A stretch of DNA of 64,000 bases from Tenacibaculum singaporense (lineage in GTDB: Bacteria; Bacteroidota; Bacteroidia; Flavobacteriales; Flavobacteriaceae), in the NCBI RefSeq assembly GCF_003867015.1, contig NZ_CP032548.1, positions 1,741,001 through 1,805,000 on the forward strand. The letters are read 5' to 3'. Under the pieces are notes generated by a model that was not told the DNA's origin, made no database searches, and saw only the letters and a list, made by a program, of their open reading frames with translations. This document shows, piece by piece, positions 19,250 to 27,522 of the stretch. The translations under genes were made by a program, and so were the position numbers. How positions within the stretch are numbered: the stretch's first letter is position 1; each line of letters begins with the position of its first letter.

Positions 19250-20770
19250 ATGAGTAAAACCGAGGAGTTTTTCAATTACATCAAAGAAGGTTATACAACA
19301 AAAGGAGAGTTTATTACGTTAGGAGCAGGAATGTTAGGAGAAGAAACTGTAACAAATGCTCATGTAAATATTCCTTTAAAAACATTAAACCGTCACGGGT
19401 TAATAGCTGGAGCAACAGGAACAGGAAAAACAAAAACCTTGCAAGTGCTGGCAGAAAACATGTCAGAAAAAGGAATTCCTGTATTGTTAATGGATGTAAA
19501 AGGAGACTTAAGTGGATTAGCACAACCAAGCCCTGGGCATGCTAAGATTGATGAACGTCACGAAAAAATCGGAATACCATTTACTCCAACAAAATTTCCA
19601 ATAGAAATTTTATCTATTTCAGAACAAAACGGAGTTCGTTTACGTGCTACAGTTTCTGAATTTGGACCTGTTTTATTATCACGTATTTTAGATTTGACTG
19701 AAACACAATCTGGAATTGTAGCGATTATTTTTAAATATTGTGATGATAACCAATTACCGTTATTAGATTTAAAAGACTTCAAGAAAATCCTTCAATACAT
19801 AACCAATGAAGGAAAAGAAGAGATTAAAAAAGAATACGGACGAATTTCTACCGCAAGTACTGGGGCTATTCTCAGAAAAATTGTTGAAATTGAGCAACAA
19901 GGAGGTGATTTATTCTTCGGAGAAAAATCATTTGATGTTGACGATTTAACTCGTATTGATGAAAACGGACGTGGTGTTATTTCTGTACTACGTTTAACAG
20001 ATATTCAAGATAGACCAAAACTGTTTTCAACCTTTATGCTACAGTTACTAGCTGAGGTATATGAAACTTTTCCAGAACAAGGAGATAGTGGTCGACCAGA
20101 ATTGGTAATTTTTATAGATGAAGCTCATTTAGTATTTGATGAAGCTTCAAAAGCATTGTTAAGTCAAATAGAAAGCATTGTAAAACTAATTCGATCTAAA
20201 GGAATAGGATTATACTTCGTAACACAAAATCCAAAAGATGTTCCAGAAGACGTATTAGCACAGTTAGGAATGAAGATTCAACATGCCTTACGTGCATTTA
20301 CAGCAAAAGATAGAAAAGCAATTAAATTAGCTGCAGAAAACTATCCAGATTCTGAATATTACGATACTAAAGAGGTATTAACACAGTTGGGAATAGGAGA
20401 GGCGTTGATTTCTGTATTAAATGAAAAAGGAATTCCAACACCATTGGCACGAACCATGTTACGTGCACCTATGAGTAGAATGGATGTATTAACAGATAAG
20501 GAAATTAAACAAGTTTTAGATAATTCAAGATTAATCCCGAAATACAACGATACTATTGATAGGGAGAGTGCTTACGAAATGCTAAACGAGAAGATAGAAA
20601 AAATCAACAAAGAAAAAACTGAAGAAGCACGCAAAGAGGAGGAAGAAAAAACAAGAAGAAAATCTTCAACACGTAGTAGAAGCACACGTATGAACCCAAT
20701 AGTAAAGGTATTAACCAGTGCTACCTTTATAAGAGCAGCCTTTGGAATTTTGAAAAAAGTAATAAAATAA
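19250..20770 (+). CDS. HerA-like ATPase, DUF853 family
   Basis: A 506-residue FtsK/HerA-superfamily NTPase annotated in many bacteria as DUF853 or a helicase HerA C-terminal-like protein. Walker A is AGATGTGKTKTLQ and Walker B is LVIFIDEAHLVFD; FVTQNPKDVPEDVLAQLGMKI is the conserved sensor region. The C-terminal ~60 residues are a charged coiled coil and a basic Ser/Arg tract. Its cellular job is not established; a DNA-translocating or membrane-linked motor is likely. The ATG at 19250 is used; an upstream in-frame ATG at 19196 adds a stretch that is not family-like and overlaps the queE promoter region. Divergent from queE. Confidence 0.82.
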   Translation: MSKTEEFFNYIKEGYTTKGEFITLGAGMLGEETVTNAHVNIPLKTLNRHGLIAGATGTGKTKTLQVLAENMSEKGIPVLLMDVKGDLSGLAQPSPGHAKIDERHEKIGIPFTPTKFPIEILSISEQNGVRLRATVSEFGPVLLSRILDLTETQSGIVAIIFKYCDDNQLPLLDLKDFKKILQYITNEGKEEIKKEYGRISTASTGAILRKIVEIEQQGGDLFFGEKSFDVDDLTRIDENGRGVISVLRLTDIQDRPKLFSTFMLQLLAEVYETFPEQGDSGRPELVIFIDEAHLVFDEASKALLSQIESIVKLIRSKGIGLYFVTQNPKDVPEDVLAQLGMKIQHALRAFTAKDRKAIKLAAENYPDSEYYDTKEVLTQLGIGEALISVLNEKGIPTPLARTMLRAPMSRMDVLTDKEIKQVLDNSRLIPKYNDTIDRESAYEMLNEKIEKINKEKTEEARKEEEEKTRRKSSTRSRSTRMNPIVKVLTSATFIRAAFGILKKVIK

Positions 20771-20811
20771 GAAATACAAGAAATAGACGTTTTAAATATA
20801 AAAGAAGACAA

Positions 20812-21372
20812 ATGAGAACATTTATGAAACCTTTAGTTATCGCAGTAATATCAGTACTATTTATCCAGTGTGGTAATAGCAAATTTGATATTGCTAAAGG
20901 AAAAGTAGGAAAGTTAACAACGAAAACAACTGTTAACGAAATAGAAAACGTATTTAAGCAAGACTCAGTAGTTAAAGTATTAAGTGAAGGGGCTAAAGGA
21001 GATAATCTTTTTCAAGAAGATGATAAGTATTTAGTATATGAAAAAGGAGGAAAGCATTTACTAACAATTACTCCAAAAGAACAATTAGACTCTACGTCAA
21101 CAATTAAGAGTATTGAGATTTTTGATGATCGTTTTAAAACAAAATCAGGAGTAAATATTAAATCTACTTTTCAAGAAATTAATGCAAATACTAAGGTAAG
21201 TAAAGTAGAGTCATCATTTTCATCAGCAACCTTATTTATTGATGATTTAAACGCAACAATAACGATTGATAATGAAGATTTAGGTTTAAAAGAATTTAGT
21301 ACTCAAAAAGTAACCAAAGAGCAAATTCCAGATTTAGCCAAAATTAAATCATTTACCATTTGGTTTAACTAA
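20812..21372 (+). CDS. Putative lipoprotein of unknown function
   Basis: A 186-residue protein with a lipoprotein signal ending VLFIQCGNS (Cys20 counted from ATG 20812; a second in-frame ATG at 20824 is equally good). The mature part is a mixed alpha/beta sequence with DSTSTIKSIEIFDDRF and ATITIDNEDLGL. I do not recognise a family. It lies 41 bp after the HerA-like ATPase and is followed by a strong terminator, so it may be the end of that transcription unit. Confidence 0.65.
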   Translation: MRTFMKPLVIAVISVLFIQCGNSKFDIAKGKVGKLTTKTTVNEIENVFKQDSVVKVLSEGAKGDNLFQEDDKYLVYEKGGKHLLTITPKEQLDSTSTIKSIEIFDDRFKTKSGVNIKSTFQEINANTKVSKVESSFSSATLFIDDLNATITIDNEDLGLKEFSTQKVTKEQIPDLAKIKSFTIWFN

Positions 21373-21380
21373 AATATTCG

Positions 21381-21407
21381 AAGCCGAAACATATGTTTCG
21401 GCTTTTT
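21381..21407 (+). terminator. Terminator after the lipoprotein gene
   Basis: A perfect 10-bp stem (21381-21390 with 21395-21404), loop atat, then T residues. Confidence 0.9.
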
Positions 21408-21437
21408 AATTAATAATAGCTATGTAATTTTTAAAAG

Positions 21438-21980
21438 ATGGAAGTAATAAAAATAGCATTTTTTGTATTGGGAGTTTTCTTTGGAGAAAATAGTAGAATA
21501 GGAGCGGAGAAAACAACCGTTACCATAAACCCAAATAAGCAAACAATAACCATAGTTCAAGAAAACATATTTGCACTTATAGCGAATGAAGCAGATAGTA
21601 TGCAAGTTAGTTCAGAGCTAGAAAAGGTGATAGCAAGAAATTGGAGAAAAGAAATAGAAACCTATCCATCAAAATCATGTACTTTTTATGTTACTGATAA
21701 AGGGGATTTAAACGCAAAAATTATACTGAAGTATCCTTCTGAAAATGTATTAAGAGATTTTGCTTTAGATTTTAATAAAGAAGCAAAAGAATTTTCTTTA
21801 ATTAATATTCCTGATTGGAATGTTGAAACAGAAGATGGAGCATTAAAAGGAAATTATTGGCGATTTAGTGCAGACGACAGCTTTACTTTTGTTGTTACTC
21901 CTTTTAAAAACATGCCAGATAGGTTTAAAGGTGCTAAAAGAAACCTTAAACCAATTTGGGAAGCTAAAAAAGACAGATAA
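21438..21980 (+). CDS. Protein of unknown function with a hydrophobic N-terminus
   Basis: A 180-residue protein with a short hydrophobic start (IKIAFFVLGVFFG) and a predicted beta-rich body containing FTFVVTPFKNMPDRFKGAKR. I recognise no family. It begins 30 bp after a terminator and so needs its own promoter, which is not obvious. The frame after its UAA stop stays open through the 21-bp repeat array to a TAG at 22200-22202, so readthrough would add 73 residues; I consider this a curiosity rather than evidence of recoding. Confidence 0.55.
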   Translation: MEVIKIAFFVLGVFFGENSRIGAEKTTVTINPNKQTITIVQENIFALIANEADSMQVSSELEKVIARNWRKEIETYPSKSCTFYVTDKGDLNAKIILKYPSENVLRDFALDFNKEAKEFSLINIPDWNVETEDGALKGNYWRFSADDSFTFVVTPFKNMPDRFKGAKRNLKPIWEAKKDR

Positions 21981-22036
21981 AAGATATACTTTTCAAAAAA
22001 GTCTTTTTCTAAACCTCACATCTCTATTTTAAAAGG

Positions 22037-22183
22037 GCGTGCCGTAGTATTAGCGACCCGTGCCGTGGTGTCTTCGGAGCATGCCGTAATGTTAGCGACC
22101 CACGCCGTGATATCAACTACCCGTTCCGTAGTGTCAACGGAGCATGTCGTAGTATTAGCGCTCCATATTGTTATATACAAAAG
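22037..22183. repeat. 21-bp tandem repeat array, about seven units, G+C-rich
   Basis: Six well-kept 21-bp units (22037, 22058, 22079, 22100, 22121 and 22142 onward) and a decayed seventh to about 22183. The shared core is GCCGTAGTRTYARCG. Units alternate between an ending like TTAGCGAC and one like TCAACGGA or TCTTCGGA. The array is visibly more G+C-rich than its AT-rich surroundings. Because 21 is a multiple of three, one frame reads as a heptad repeat such as RAVVLAT, RAVVSSE, HAVMLAT. Confidence 0.85.
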
Positions 22184-22280
22184 GAAACTTTTCAGAGAAT
22201 AGTTTTACCAAAAAGTGAAAGTTTTTTCTAAGAGTTATACTTCTAAATGGAGAACTCTTTATTTATATTAATTCTAGTTT

Positions 22281-22308
22281 TTGTAATAAAATAAAATAGT
22301 TAATTTTG
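22281..22308 (+). promoter_or_regulatory. Consensus promoter of a candidate small RNA
   Basis: TTG at 22281-22283, a 17-nt spacer and TAATTTTG at 22301-22308: a full match to the Bacteroidota TTG-N17/23-TAnnTTTG promoter. Confidence 0.75.
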
Positions 22309-22312
22309 TGTT

Positions 22313-22405
22313 AATAATCACTAACCGAAGTGTACAGTATACGGCTGGGGGGCTAGTAACTGTGCATGGAAAAGATTGAGCATCCATTTTTGGATGCTCT
22401 TTTTT
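22313..22405 (+). ncRNA. Candidate small RNA with its own promoter and terminator
   Basis: About 90 nt lie between a consensus promoter and a strong terminator (9-bp stem 22378-22386 with 22391-22399, loop tttt, then a T-run). No reasonable ORF is present. The 5' part folds into a hairpin: GTACAGT pairs with ACTGTGC (one G-U), extended by TAC/GTA, around a G-rich loop with six consecutive G (about 22347-22352). I do not recognise it as 6S, tmRNA, SRP RNA or a known riboswitch. The cupin gene starts 110 nt downstream. Confidence 0.6.
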
Positions 22406-22515
22406 GTTTTAAAAATTACTGGTATATTATAACTCTAAGTAGAAGGAATAAAAAATAAGTAAGTTCGTAAAAGGAATCACAGGTTTTAATAGCCAAAAGA
22501 AATAAGTAAAACATT

Positions 22516-22884
22516 ATGAGTAAAAAATATACGATTCAAAAAAGCCCGTTTGTAGTACCAACTAATGATGGAAAGTTAATTGAAGAACATTTTGGAAATG
22601 CTACTGATGGAAATTCAAAAGTAAGTATAGCGCACATGATAGCACCTCCTGGTTGGAGTGAGCCTTTTCAAACACCAGAATTTGAAGAATATACTTATAT
22701 AATTAAGGGAAAAAAACAATTCAATATTGATGGTGAAATTATAGTGTTAGAAGCTGGCCAATCTATCAAAATTGAAAAACACACACGTATTCAGTATTCC
22801 AACCCATTTACAGAACCTTGTGAGTATTTAGCAGTTTGTTTACCTGCTTTCTCAATGGGGTTGGTGCATAGAGAAGATAGTTAG
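22516..22884 (+). CDS. Cupin domain protein
   Basis: A 122-residue single-domain beta-barrel. The stretches APPGWSEPFQTPEFEEYTYIIKGKKQFNIDGE and VLEAGQSIKIEKHTRIQYSN match cupin motifs 1 and 2. The usual G(X)5HxH is degenerate, so metal binding would rely on the Glu residues and a single His. The substrate is unknown. Its last 33 bp overlap the 3' end of the convergent ZIP transporter gene. Confidence 0.8.
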   Translation: MSKKYTIQKSPFVVPTNDGKLIEEHFGNATDGNSKVSIAHMIAPPGWSEPFQTPEFEEYTYIIKGKKQFNIDGEIIVLEAGQSIKIEKHTRIQYSNPFTEPCEYLAVCLPAFSMGLVHREDS

Positions 22885-23541
22885 TAATATTCCTAAAATA
22901 ATAGCAGCAAACTTTTTATAGTTGAATTTGTGATTTTCAGTGCTTTCAAAAAGAATAATGGTTGAAATATGTAAAAATACCCCAACTATTAAAGCTGTAA
23001 TTTCTGTATGGTATTGTTCTACTAAAGGAACTTTGTTAGATACTAAAATACCTAAAGGACTCATTAATGCAAACACCGTTAAAAAGAAAAAAATCGTTTT
23101 TTTAGAATACTTTGCATGTAACAAAAAGGTAGTTAAAACGATTGCAATAGGAATTTTATGTACAATAATTGCCCATAATAAGTTATCATCAGCATGATGA
23201 ATTGGTAATCCTTCAGAAAAAGCATGAATACATAAACTTACAAAAAGTAACCAAGGAAATTTAGACGAGTCAGAATGTAAATGTATATGTCCGTGTTCAG
23301 CACCTTTAGAGAATGATTCTAATACTGATTGAATGATGATTCCTACCAAAATTAAGATACCGACTAATTTTGTGTTATCAGTATGGTGATATACTTCGGG
23401 TAATAAATGTAAAATAGTTACCGAAAGTAAATAAGCGCCACTAAAGGCTAATAACAAACGAACGAAGGTATTACTAGGTTTTAGTGTAAAAACGAATAAA
23501 ACACCTACTAAAACAGAAATAATTAGTAAAAAGTAACTCAT
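22852..23541 (-). CDS. ZIP family metal transporter
   Basis: A 229-residue membrane protein that imports zinc or related divalent metals. A His-rich loop (EHGHIHLHSDSS, about residues 83-94) lies between the third and fourth helices. The metal-site helices carry SLCIHAFSEGLPIHH and IVHKIPIAIVLTT, the H-x3-E/H-K patterns of the family. It is shorter than many ZIPs but complete. It overlaps the upstream methyltransferase by 4 bp (ATGA), so the two are an operon. Confidence 0.85.
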   Translation of the reverse strand: MSYFLLIISVLVGVLFVFTLKPSNTFVRLLLAFSGAYLLSVTILHLLPEVYHHTDNTKLVGILILVGIIIQSVLESFSKGAEHGHIHLHSDSSKFPWLLFVSLCIHAFSEGLPIHHADDNLLWAIIVHKIPIAIVLTTFLLHAKYSKKTIFFFLTVFALMSPLGILVSNKVPLVEQYHTEITALIVGVFLHISTIILFESTENHKFNYKKFAAIILGILLTIFSMHQPH

Positions 23542-24266
23542 TTAGCAACAATAATTAAGCGGTCAGAAGATTGTGACTTAAACTCATTAAGATTGTAATC
23601 GCCAAAAATATGCGTTACTTGTAAGCCGACACTATCAAAATATGATTGTAGTTTTTCTAAAGTTAAAAATTTTACACGTTCAGTATACGAGTGTGATTTT
23701 CCTTCAGCAGTAAAAGAAATATGTTTTAAGATAAATCCGTCTTTGATCTCTTTTTTAATATTGAATTCAATGCCGTCAATAGTTTTTACTTCTTCTTTTA
23801 CTAGTGTGTTTTTTACCTTTTCTACATTTAAGAAGTCCAACACAAATACACCGTTTTCTTTTAATCCGTTTTTAATACTTTTTAAAACAGCAATGTCTTC
23901 ATTATCATCTTCAAAGTAACCAAAACTGGTAAAGAGGTTAAATACAGCATCATATTTACTTTCAATAGGCTTTCGCATATCCCAAACTTCAAAATGAAGT
24001 GTGTCATTTTCAAACTGTTTGGCATGTTCAATGCTATTTTCGCTTAAATCACCTCCCACAACGTCATACCCCAATGAGTTTAAGTATACTGCATGACGCC
24101 CTTTTCCACAGGGTAAATCAGCAATACGACTTAACTTAGGTAGTTGTAAAAAAGAAGTGATATTACGCATAAAAAACTGTGCATCGGCATCGTTTCTATG
24201 CTTGTATAAAATATGATAGTATGGTGTATTAAACCACGAAGTAAACCAATCTGTTGTTGTATTCAT
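23538..24266 (-). CDS. Class I SAM-dependent methyltransferase
   Basis: A 242-residue Rossmann methyltransferase. Motif I is IADLPCGKGRHAVYL and motif II is YDVVGGDLSENSIEHA, followed by FNLFTSFGYFEDDNED and VFVLDFLN. The substrate is not evident; close relatives are annotated only as methyltransferase-domain proteins. The ATG at 24266 is preferred to 24332 because TATTTTTG on the minus strand (24282-24289) lies between the two and would drive a leader of about 8 nt. Divergent from the rRNA methyltransferase gene and cotranscribed with the ZIP transporter. Confidence 0.83.
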   Translation of the reverse strand: MNTTTDWFTSWFNTPYYHILYKHRNDADAQFFMRNITSFLQLPKLSRIADLPCGKGRHAVYLNSLGYDVVGGDLSENSIEHAKQFENDTLHFEVWDMRKPIESKYDAVFNLFTSFGYFEDDNEDIAVLKSIKNGLKENGVFVLDFLNVEKVKNTLVKEEVKTIDGIEFNIKKEIKDGFILKHISFTAEGKSHSYTERVKFLTLEKLQSYFDSVGLQVTHIFGDYNLNEFKSQSSDRLIIVAK

Positions 24267-24351
24267 AACTATAAAGGTCTGCAAAAATACGCAAAACTTA
24301 CGTTTTTTGTATTCAAAGTGGAAAAGATTCACAACAACCCAAAATTAGCTG

Positions 24352-24359
24352 TACTTTTG
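24352..24359 (+). promoter_or_regulatory. -7 promoter box that sets the start of the RlmL-like gene
   Basis: TACTTTTG matches TAnnTTTG and lies only 2 nt before the ATG at 24362. Transcription should begin inside that upstream start, which supports the ATG at 24380. Confidence 0.55.
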
Positions 24360-24379
24360 CAATGAAATTTTACAGTTAC

Positions 24380-25561
24380 ATGGAAAAAGATTTTAAAATG
24401 ACTGCCATAACCATGGCAGGTTTAGAAGGTGTTTTAGCAGACGAGTTACGTCAACTAGGAGCAATGGAAGTGAAAGAAGGGGTGAGAAGTGTTACTTTTA
24501 GAGGCGATAAAGGTTTTATGTACAAAGCCAATATAGCTTTGCGTACTGCTATTCGTATTTTAAAACCGATTAAGCGTAGTAAAATTTTTGATGAAGAAGA
24601 TTTATACGAAGCAATTCAACGTGTAAAATGGGAACGTTTTTTGGATGTTGATGGAACGTTTGCGATAGGTTCGGTAGTAAATTCAAAGAACTTTACTTCA
24701 AATTCACATTATATTAGCTTAAAATCGAAGGATGCTATTGCAGATTATTTTATGCATAAGTATAAAAAGCGTCCGAACGTAGATTTAAAATACCCAGATG
24801 TAAAAGTTCACGTGCACATTCATAAAGAATGGCTAACTATTTCGTTGGATTCTTCAGGTGAATCGTTACACAAACGAGGGTATCGAAGTGCTACGAATAT
24901 TGCTCCGATTAATGAGGTATTAGCAGCAGGATTAATTTTACTTTCAGGATATAAAGGGGAAGAGAATTTTATCGACCCGATGTGTGGTTCAGGAACTATT
25001 TTGATTGAAGCTGCAATGATTGCGAATCAAATTCCTGCAAATATCAACCGTAAGCATTTTGCTTTTGAAAACTGGAAGGATTATGATGAAGATTTATACT
25101 TTGTTATTCAAGATTCGTTGTTAAAAAAAATACGAAGTTCTCATTTTAAAATTATGGGATTTGATAAGGCACCATCGGCAGTTAGAAAAGCGAAGCAAAA
25201 TATTATCAATGCAAATTTGGATGAGTTTATAGGTGTACATCACGTAAACTTCTTCAACTCAAAAAAAGAAGTGTTTGGTAAAACAACTATTTTGTTCAAT
25301 CCGCCTTATGGAGAGCGTTTAAATATTGATGTAGAAGAGTTTTACACAAAAATAGGGGATACCTTGAAGAATAACTATCCAAATTCAACTGCGTGGTTAA
25401 TTACGTCGGATATTCAAGCGCTAAAGTTTGTAGGATTGCGAACGTCGAAAAGAATACCGCTTAAAAATGCTGATTTAGATTGTCGTTTTGTAAAATACGA
25501 ACTGTATGAAGGTAGTAAAAAAGCAAAGAAGAATTCTTCATTTAATGATGAGGAAGAATAA
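24380..25561 (+). CDS. 23S rRNA guanine-N2 methyltransferase, RlmL/TrmN family (THUMP + UPF0020)
   Basis: A 393-residue RNA methyltransferase. An N-terminal THUMP RNA-binding region (about residues 40-160) precedes the SAM domain with FIDPMCGSGTILIEAAMIA and the N6/N2-methylase signature FNPPYGERL. Relatives include the m2G2445 domain of RlmL. The longer start at 24362 is rejected because the promoter box ends 2 nt before it. The C-terminus is a charged tail (KKAKKNSSFNDEEE). Confidence 0.87.
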   Translation: MEKDFKMTAITMAGLEGVLADELRQLGAMEVKEGVRSVTFRGDKGFMYKANIALRTAIRILKPIKRSKIFDEEDLYEAIQRVKWERFLDVDGTFAIGSVVNSKNFTSNSHYISLKSKDAIADYFMHKYKKRPNVDLKYPDVKVHVHIHKEWLTISLDSSGESLHKRGYRSATNIAPINEVLAAGLILLSGYKGEENFIDPMCGSGTILIEAAMIANQIPANINRKHFAFENWKDYDEDLYFVIQDSLLKKIRSSHFKIMGFDKAPSAVRKAKQNIINANLDEFIGVHHVNFFNSKKEVFGKTTILFNPPYGERLNIDVEEFYTKIGDTLKNNYPNSTAWLITSDIQALKFVGLRTSKRIPLKNADLDCRFVKYELYEGSKKAKKNSSFNDEEE

Positions 25562-25565
25562 AAAT

Positions 25566-25593
25566 AAAAACTCCGCTTTGCAGCGGAGTTTTT
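25566..25593. terminator. Bidirectional terminator between convergent genes
   Basis: A perfect 12-bp stem (25566-25577 with 25582-25593) with a ttgc loop, A-rich on one side and T-rich on the other. Confidence 0.92.
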
Positions 25594-25600
25594 GTTAGTG

Positions 25601-27034
25601 CTAATTATTCATAGCCAATAATTTGCCTAACTTCTCCTTTCCATTTAAGTTCTCAGGGTTTATTTCTAAACTCTTTTGATAATTTTTTATAGCTTTTCTT
25701 ATTTGTCCGTTTTTCATATATGCTTCTCCTAAAGAGTCGTATGCGTCATACGATTCAGGAAAAGAAAATACTTCAAGTGTAAATAAGTCAATAGCTTTTT
25801 TATAAAAACCTCTTTTTATCATTTCATAACCTTTAGCATTCAAGTTAATTTGAGAAAGTTTGAAGTTTGAGTTTTTAACTACTTTTTTGGCTTGTTGAAG
25901 CCCTTGATTTAAACATATTTTAGCTACATCTTTAGTGAAAAAGTAATTATCTAACTTAGGTGTGGTACCTGAAATAGTTTTCTCTATAAAAAAGCGAGCG
26001 TCAAAAAAACCTTGATCTAAATCTTTGTTAGTTAAAAGTATAACAGTGTAATTTTGCTTTTCAAAAATCCTCCATTCTGCACCGGTACCATAATGTCCAC
26101 CACTATGTCCATAAATTCCAGAGTTTTTAGCACCCGCAAACTGCATTCCGTACCCATACCAATCATTTTTTGGATTATTTTTCATCATATTGGTATATTT
26201 CGTATCTAGTAGTTTATTATTTTTAAATGCTTTAGAAAATTGATACAAATCATCTACGTTAGAGTAACCGCCACCTGCAGGACTTCCTTTTACAGATCCC
26301 ATAAAAATAGTTTTCTGTAATTGATTAGGGAAAAGATCCGAAAGTGTATAGTTTTCAGCTGCGTTTTCAATAGTGAGATCAATATCATAATTACCCGTAT
26401 TTTTCATGTTTGCTATTGAAAAAATATGCTCCTCTATATATTTTTCATAAGGTATCTTAGTAATGGCTTCTATAATTCTACCAAGAATAATATAATTGGT
26501 GTTTCTATAAGCAAATTGTTGGTTTGGCTTAAATTCTAAAGGCTCATTTTCGTATAAGTTTGTAAGACTTTCCATAGTTCTGAATTGTTCTTTAGAGGTA
26601 TTTAAGAACTTTTCTGAATGAAAGTAGTTAGGTAGCCCACTTCTATGCTTTAGTAATAATTCTATGGTTACGGAGTCTCTTGCTACTTTATTAGCATAAT
26701 TGGGAAGGTATTTTCCAATGTTATCTTGTAACGATAATTTTCCTTCTTGTATTAATTGAAATATGGCAACTGCAGTGAATGATTTACCAATAGAAGCATA
26801 CGAAAACTTAGTCTTAGTATTGTTTTTTACTTTGTGTCCTATGTGTGCATATCCATATGCTTTCTTGAATATGATGCTATCATTTTTAGCAATTAAAACT
26901 GCTCCGCTGAATCCATCTAAAGAATCTAAATAGTTAGCAATTTGAGTTATTTTTAGACTTTTAAAAGTAGTAGGTTTTTTATTAGTACAAGAAAAAGTTA
27001 TTATAAGTACAAGTAAGTAGGCTAATCTCTTCAT
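25601..27034 (-). CDS. Serine hydrolase lipoprotein (class C beta-lactamase/DD-peptidase fold) with C-terminal TPR
   Basis: A 477-residue protein with a lipoprotein signal ending ITFSC (Cys16). The beta-lactamase-like domain has the SxxK nucleophile at Ser81-Ile-Gly-Lys84, a YxN motif (AYRNTNY) and HSGGHYGT near the end of the domain. The last ~70 residues are TPR-like (AYDSLGEAYMKNGQIRKAIKNYQ). Family members are esterases, peptidases or penicillin-binding proteins; a true beta-lactamase is less likely. It follows the marR gene by 1 bp and should be controlled by that regulator. Confidence 0.87.
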   Translation of the reverse strand: MKRLAYLLVLIITFSCTNKKPTTFKSLKITQIANYLDSLDGFSGAVLIAKNDSIIFKKAYGYAHIGHKVKNNTKTKFSYASIGKSFTAVAIFQLIQEGKLSLQDNIGKYLPNYANKVARDSVTIELLLKHRSGLPNYFHSEKFLNTSKEQFRTMESLTNLYENEPLEFKPNQQFAYRNTNYIILGRIIEAITKIPYEKYIEEHIFSIANMKNTGNYDIDLTIENAAENYTLSDLFPNQLQKTIFMGSVKGSPAGGGYSNVDDLYQFSKAFKNNKLLDTKYTNMMKNNPKNDWYGYGMQFAGAKNSGIYGHSGGHYGTGAEWRIFEKQNYTVILLTNKDLDQGFFDARFFIEKTISGTTPKLDNYFFTKDVAKICLNQGLQQAKKVVKNSNFKLSQINLNAKGYEMIKRGFYKKAIDLFTLEVFSFPESYDAYDSLGEAYMKNGQIRKAIKNYQKSLEINPENLNGKEKLGKLLAMNN

Positions 27035-27035
27035 T

Positions 27036-27470
27036 TTAAGAATTGCAATTTTTAGTTATTTTTTTTAAAATTTTGTATAATTGTTCTAACTCTTCGTAGG
27101 ACACATTATTTAAGGCAGTTTGTCTGTTTTTTTGTATTATCGGACTTAGTTTTTTTATAATTTCCTTTCCTTGATCTGTAATTTCTAACTTAGCCTTTCG
27201 CTTGTCTTTTCTATCCGTTGTTTTAATTAAATAGTTTTTAGATATCATTAGTTTCACTATACGCGTCATAGAAGCATAGTCTTTAAAAACTAAATCGGCA
27301 ATTTCCGTTTGAGTTTTATCGTTATTTTCTAATAACAATAAAATTAATGCTTGGTCTACAGTAATATCAGGAACAACCTGTGATATATTATGTTGACTTA
27401 GTTTACGATATGCTTTTATAGTTTCCTCTATAGAGTAAAGTACGGTTGTTGTTGGAGTATTAAATTTCAT
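27036..27470 (-). CDS. MarR family transcriptional regulator
   Basis: A 144-residue winged-helix regulator. The helix-turn-helix and wing are seen in LLLENNDKTQTEIADLVFKDYASMTRIVKLMISKNYL followed by KTTDRKDKRKAKLEITDQG. The ATG at 27470 is chosen over the one at 27518: the longer form would be translated from the operator palindromes and its added residues are not MarR-like. It is the first gene of a two-gene operon with the serine hydrolase and sits behind two near-identical palindromes that overlap its promoter, the classic layout of MarR autoregulation. Confidence 0.92.
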   Translation of the reverse strand: MKFNTPTTTVLYSIEETIKAYRKLSQHNISQVVPDITVDQALILLLLENNDKTQTEIADLVFKDYASMTRIVKLMISKNYLIKTTDRKDKRKAKLEITDQGKEIIKKLSPIIQKNRQTALNNVSYEELEQLYKILKKITKNCNS

Positions 27471-27476
27471 TTTTAT

Positions 27477-27488
27477 TTGATATATCAA
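27477..27488. promoter_or_regulatory. MarR operator 1 (promoter-proximal)
   Basis: The 12-bp perfect palindrome TTGATATATCAA covers the predicted transcription start of the marR operon. Confidence 0.75.
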
Positions 27489-27489
27489 G

Positions 27490-27518
27490 CAAATATATAA
27501 TTTTATTTGATATATCAA
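27490..27518 (-). promoter_or_regulatory. Promoter of the marR operon
   Basis: On the minus strand: TTG (27518-27516), 18-nt spacer, TATATTTG (27497-27490). Transcription should start near 27483. The -33 element is inside operator 2. Confidence 0.75.
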
Positions 27519-27522
27519 ATAA
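27503..27522. promoter_or_regulatory. MarR operator 2
   Basis: A 20-bp perfect palindrome with the same TTGATATATCAA core as operator 1, set exactly 30 bp away (about three helical turns) and covering the -33 element. Confidence 0.78.

Noticed and set aside
22037-22183. CRISPR array
   Set aside because: The units are directly adjacent without spacers and no cas genes are nearby.
21981-22202. Readthrough extension of the 21438 gene through the 21-bp repeats
   Set aside because: The frame is open, but a 21-bp repeat without stops keeps one frame open by itself; no recoding signal was seen after the UAA.
22313-22405. Riboswitch controlling the cupin gene
   Set aside because: The element ends in a complete terminator with no visible alternative antiterminator, and the gene starts about 110 nt later; a free small RNA is simpler.
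25601-27034. True antibiotic-resistance beta-lactamase
   Set aside because: The SxxK fold is present, but the lipid anchor, TPR tail and overall pattern fit the broad serine hydrolase/esterase family.
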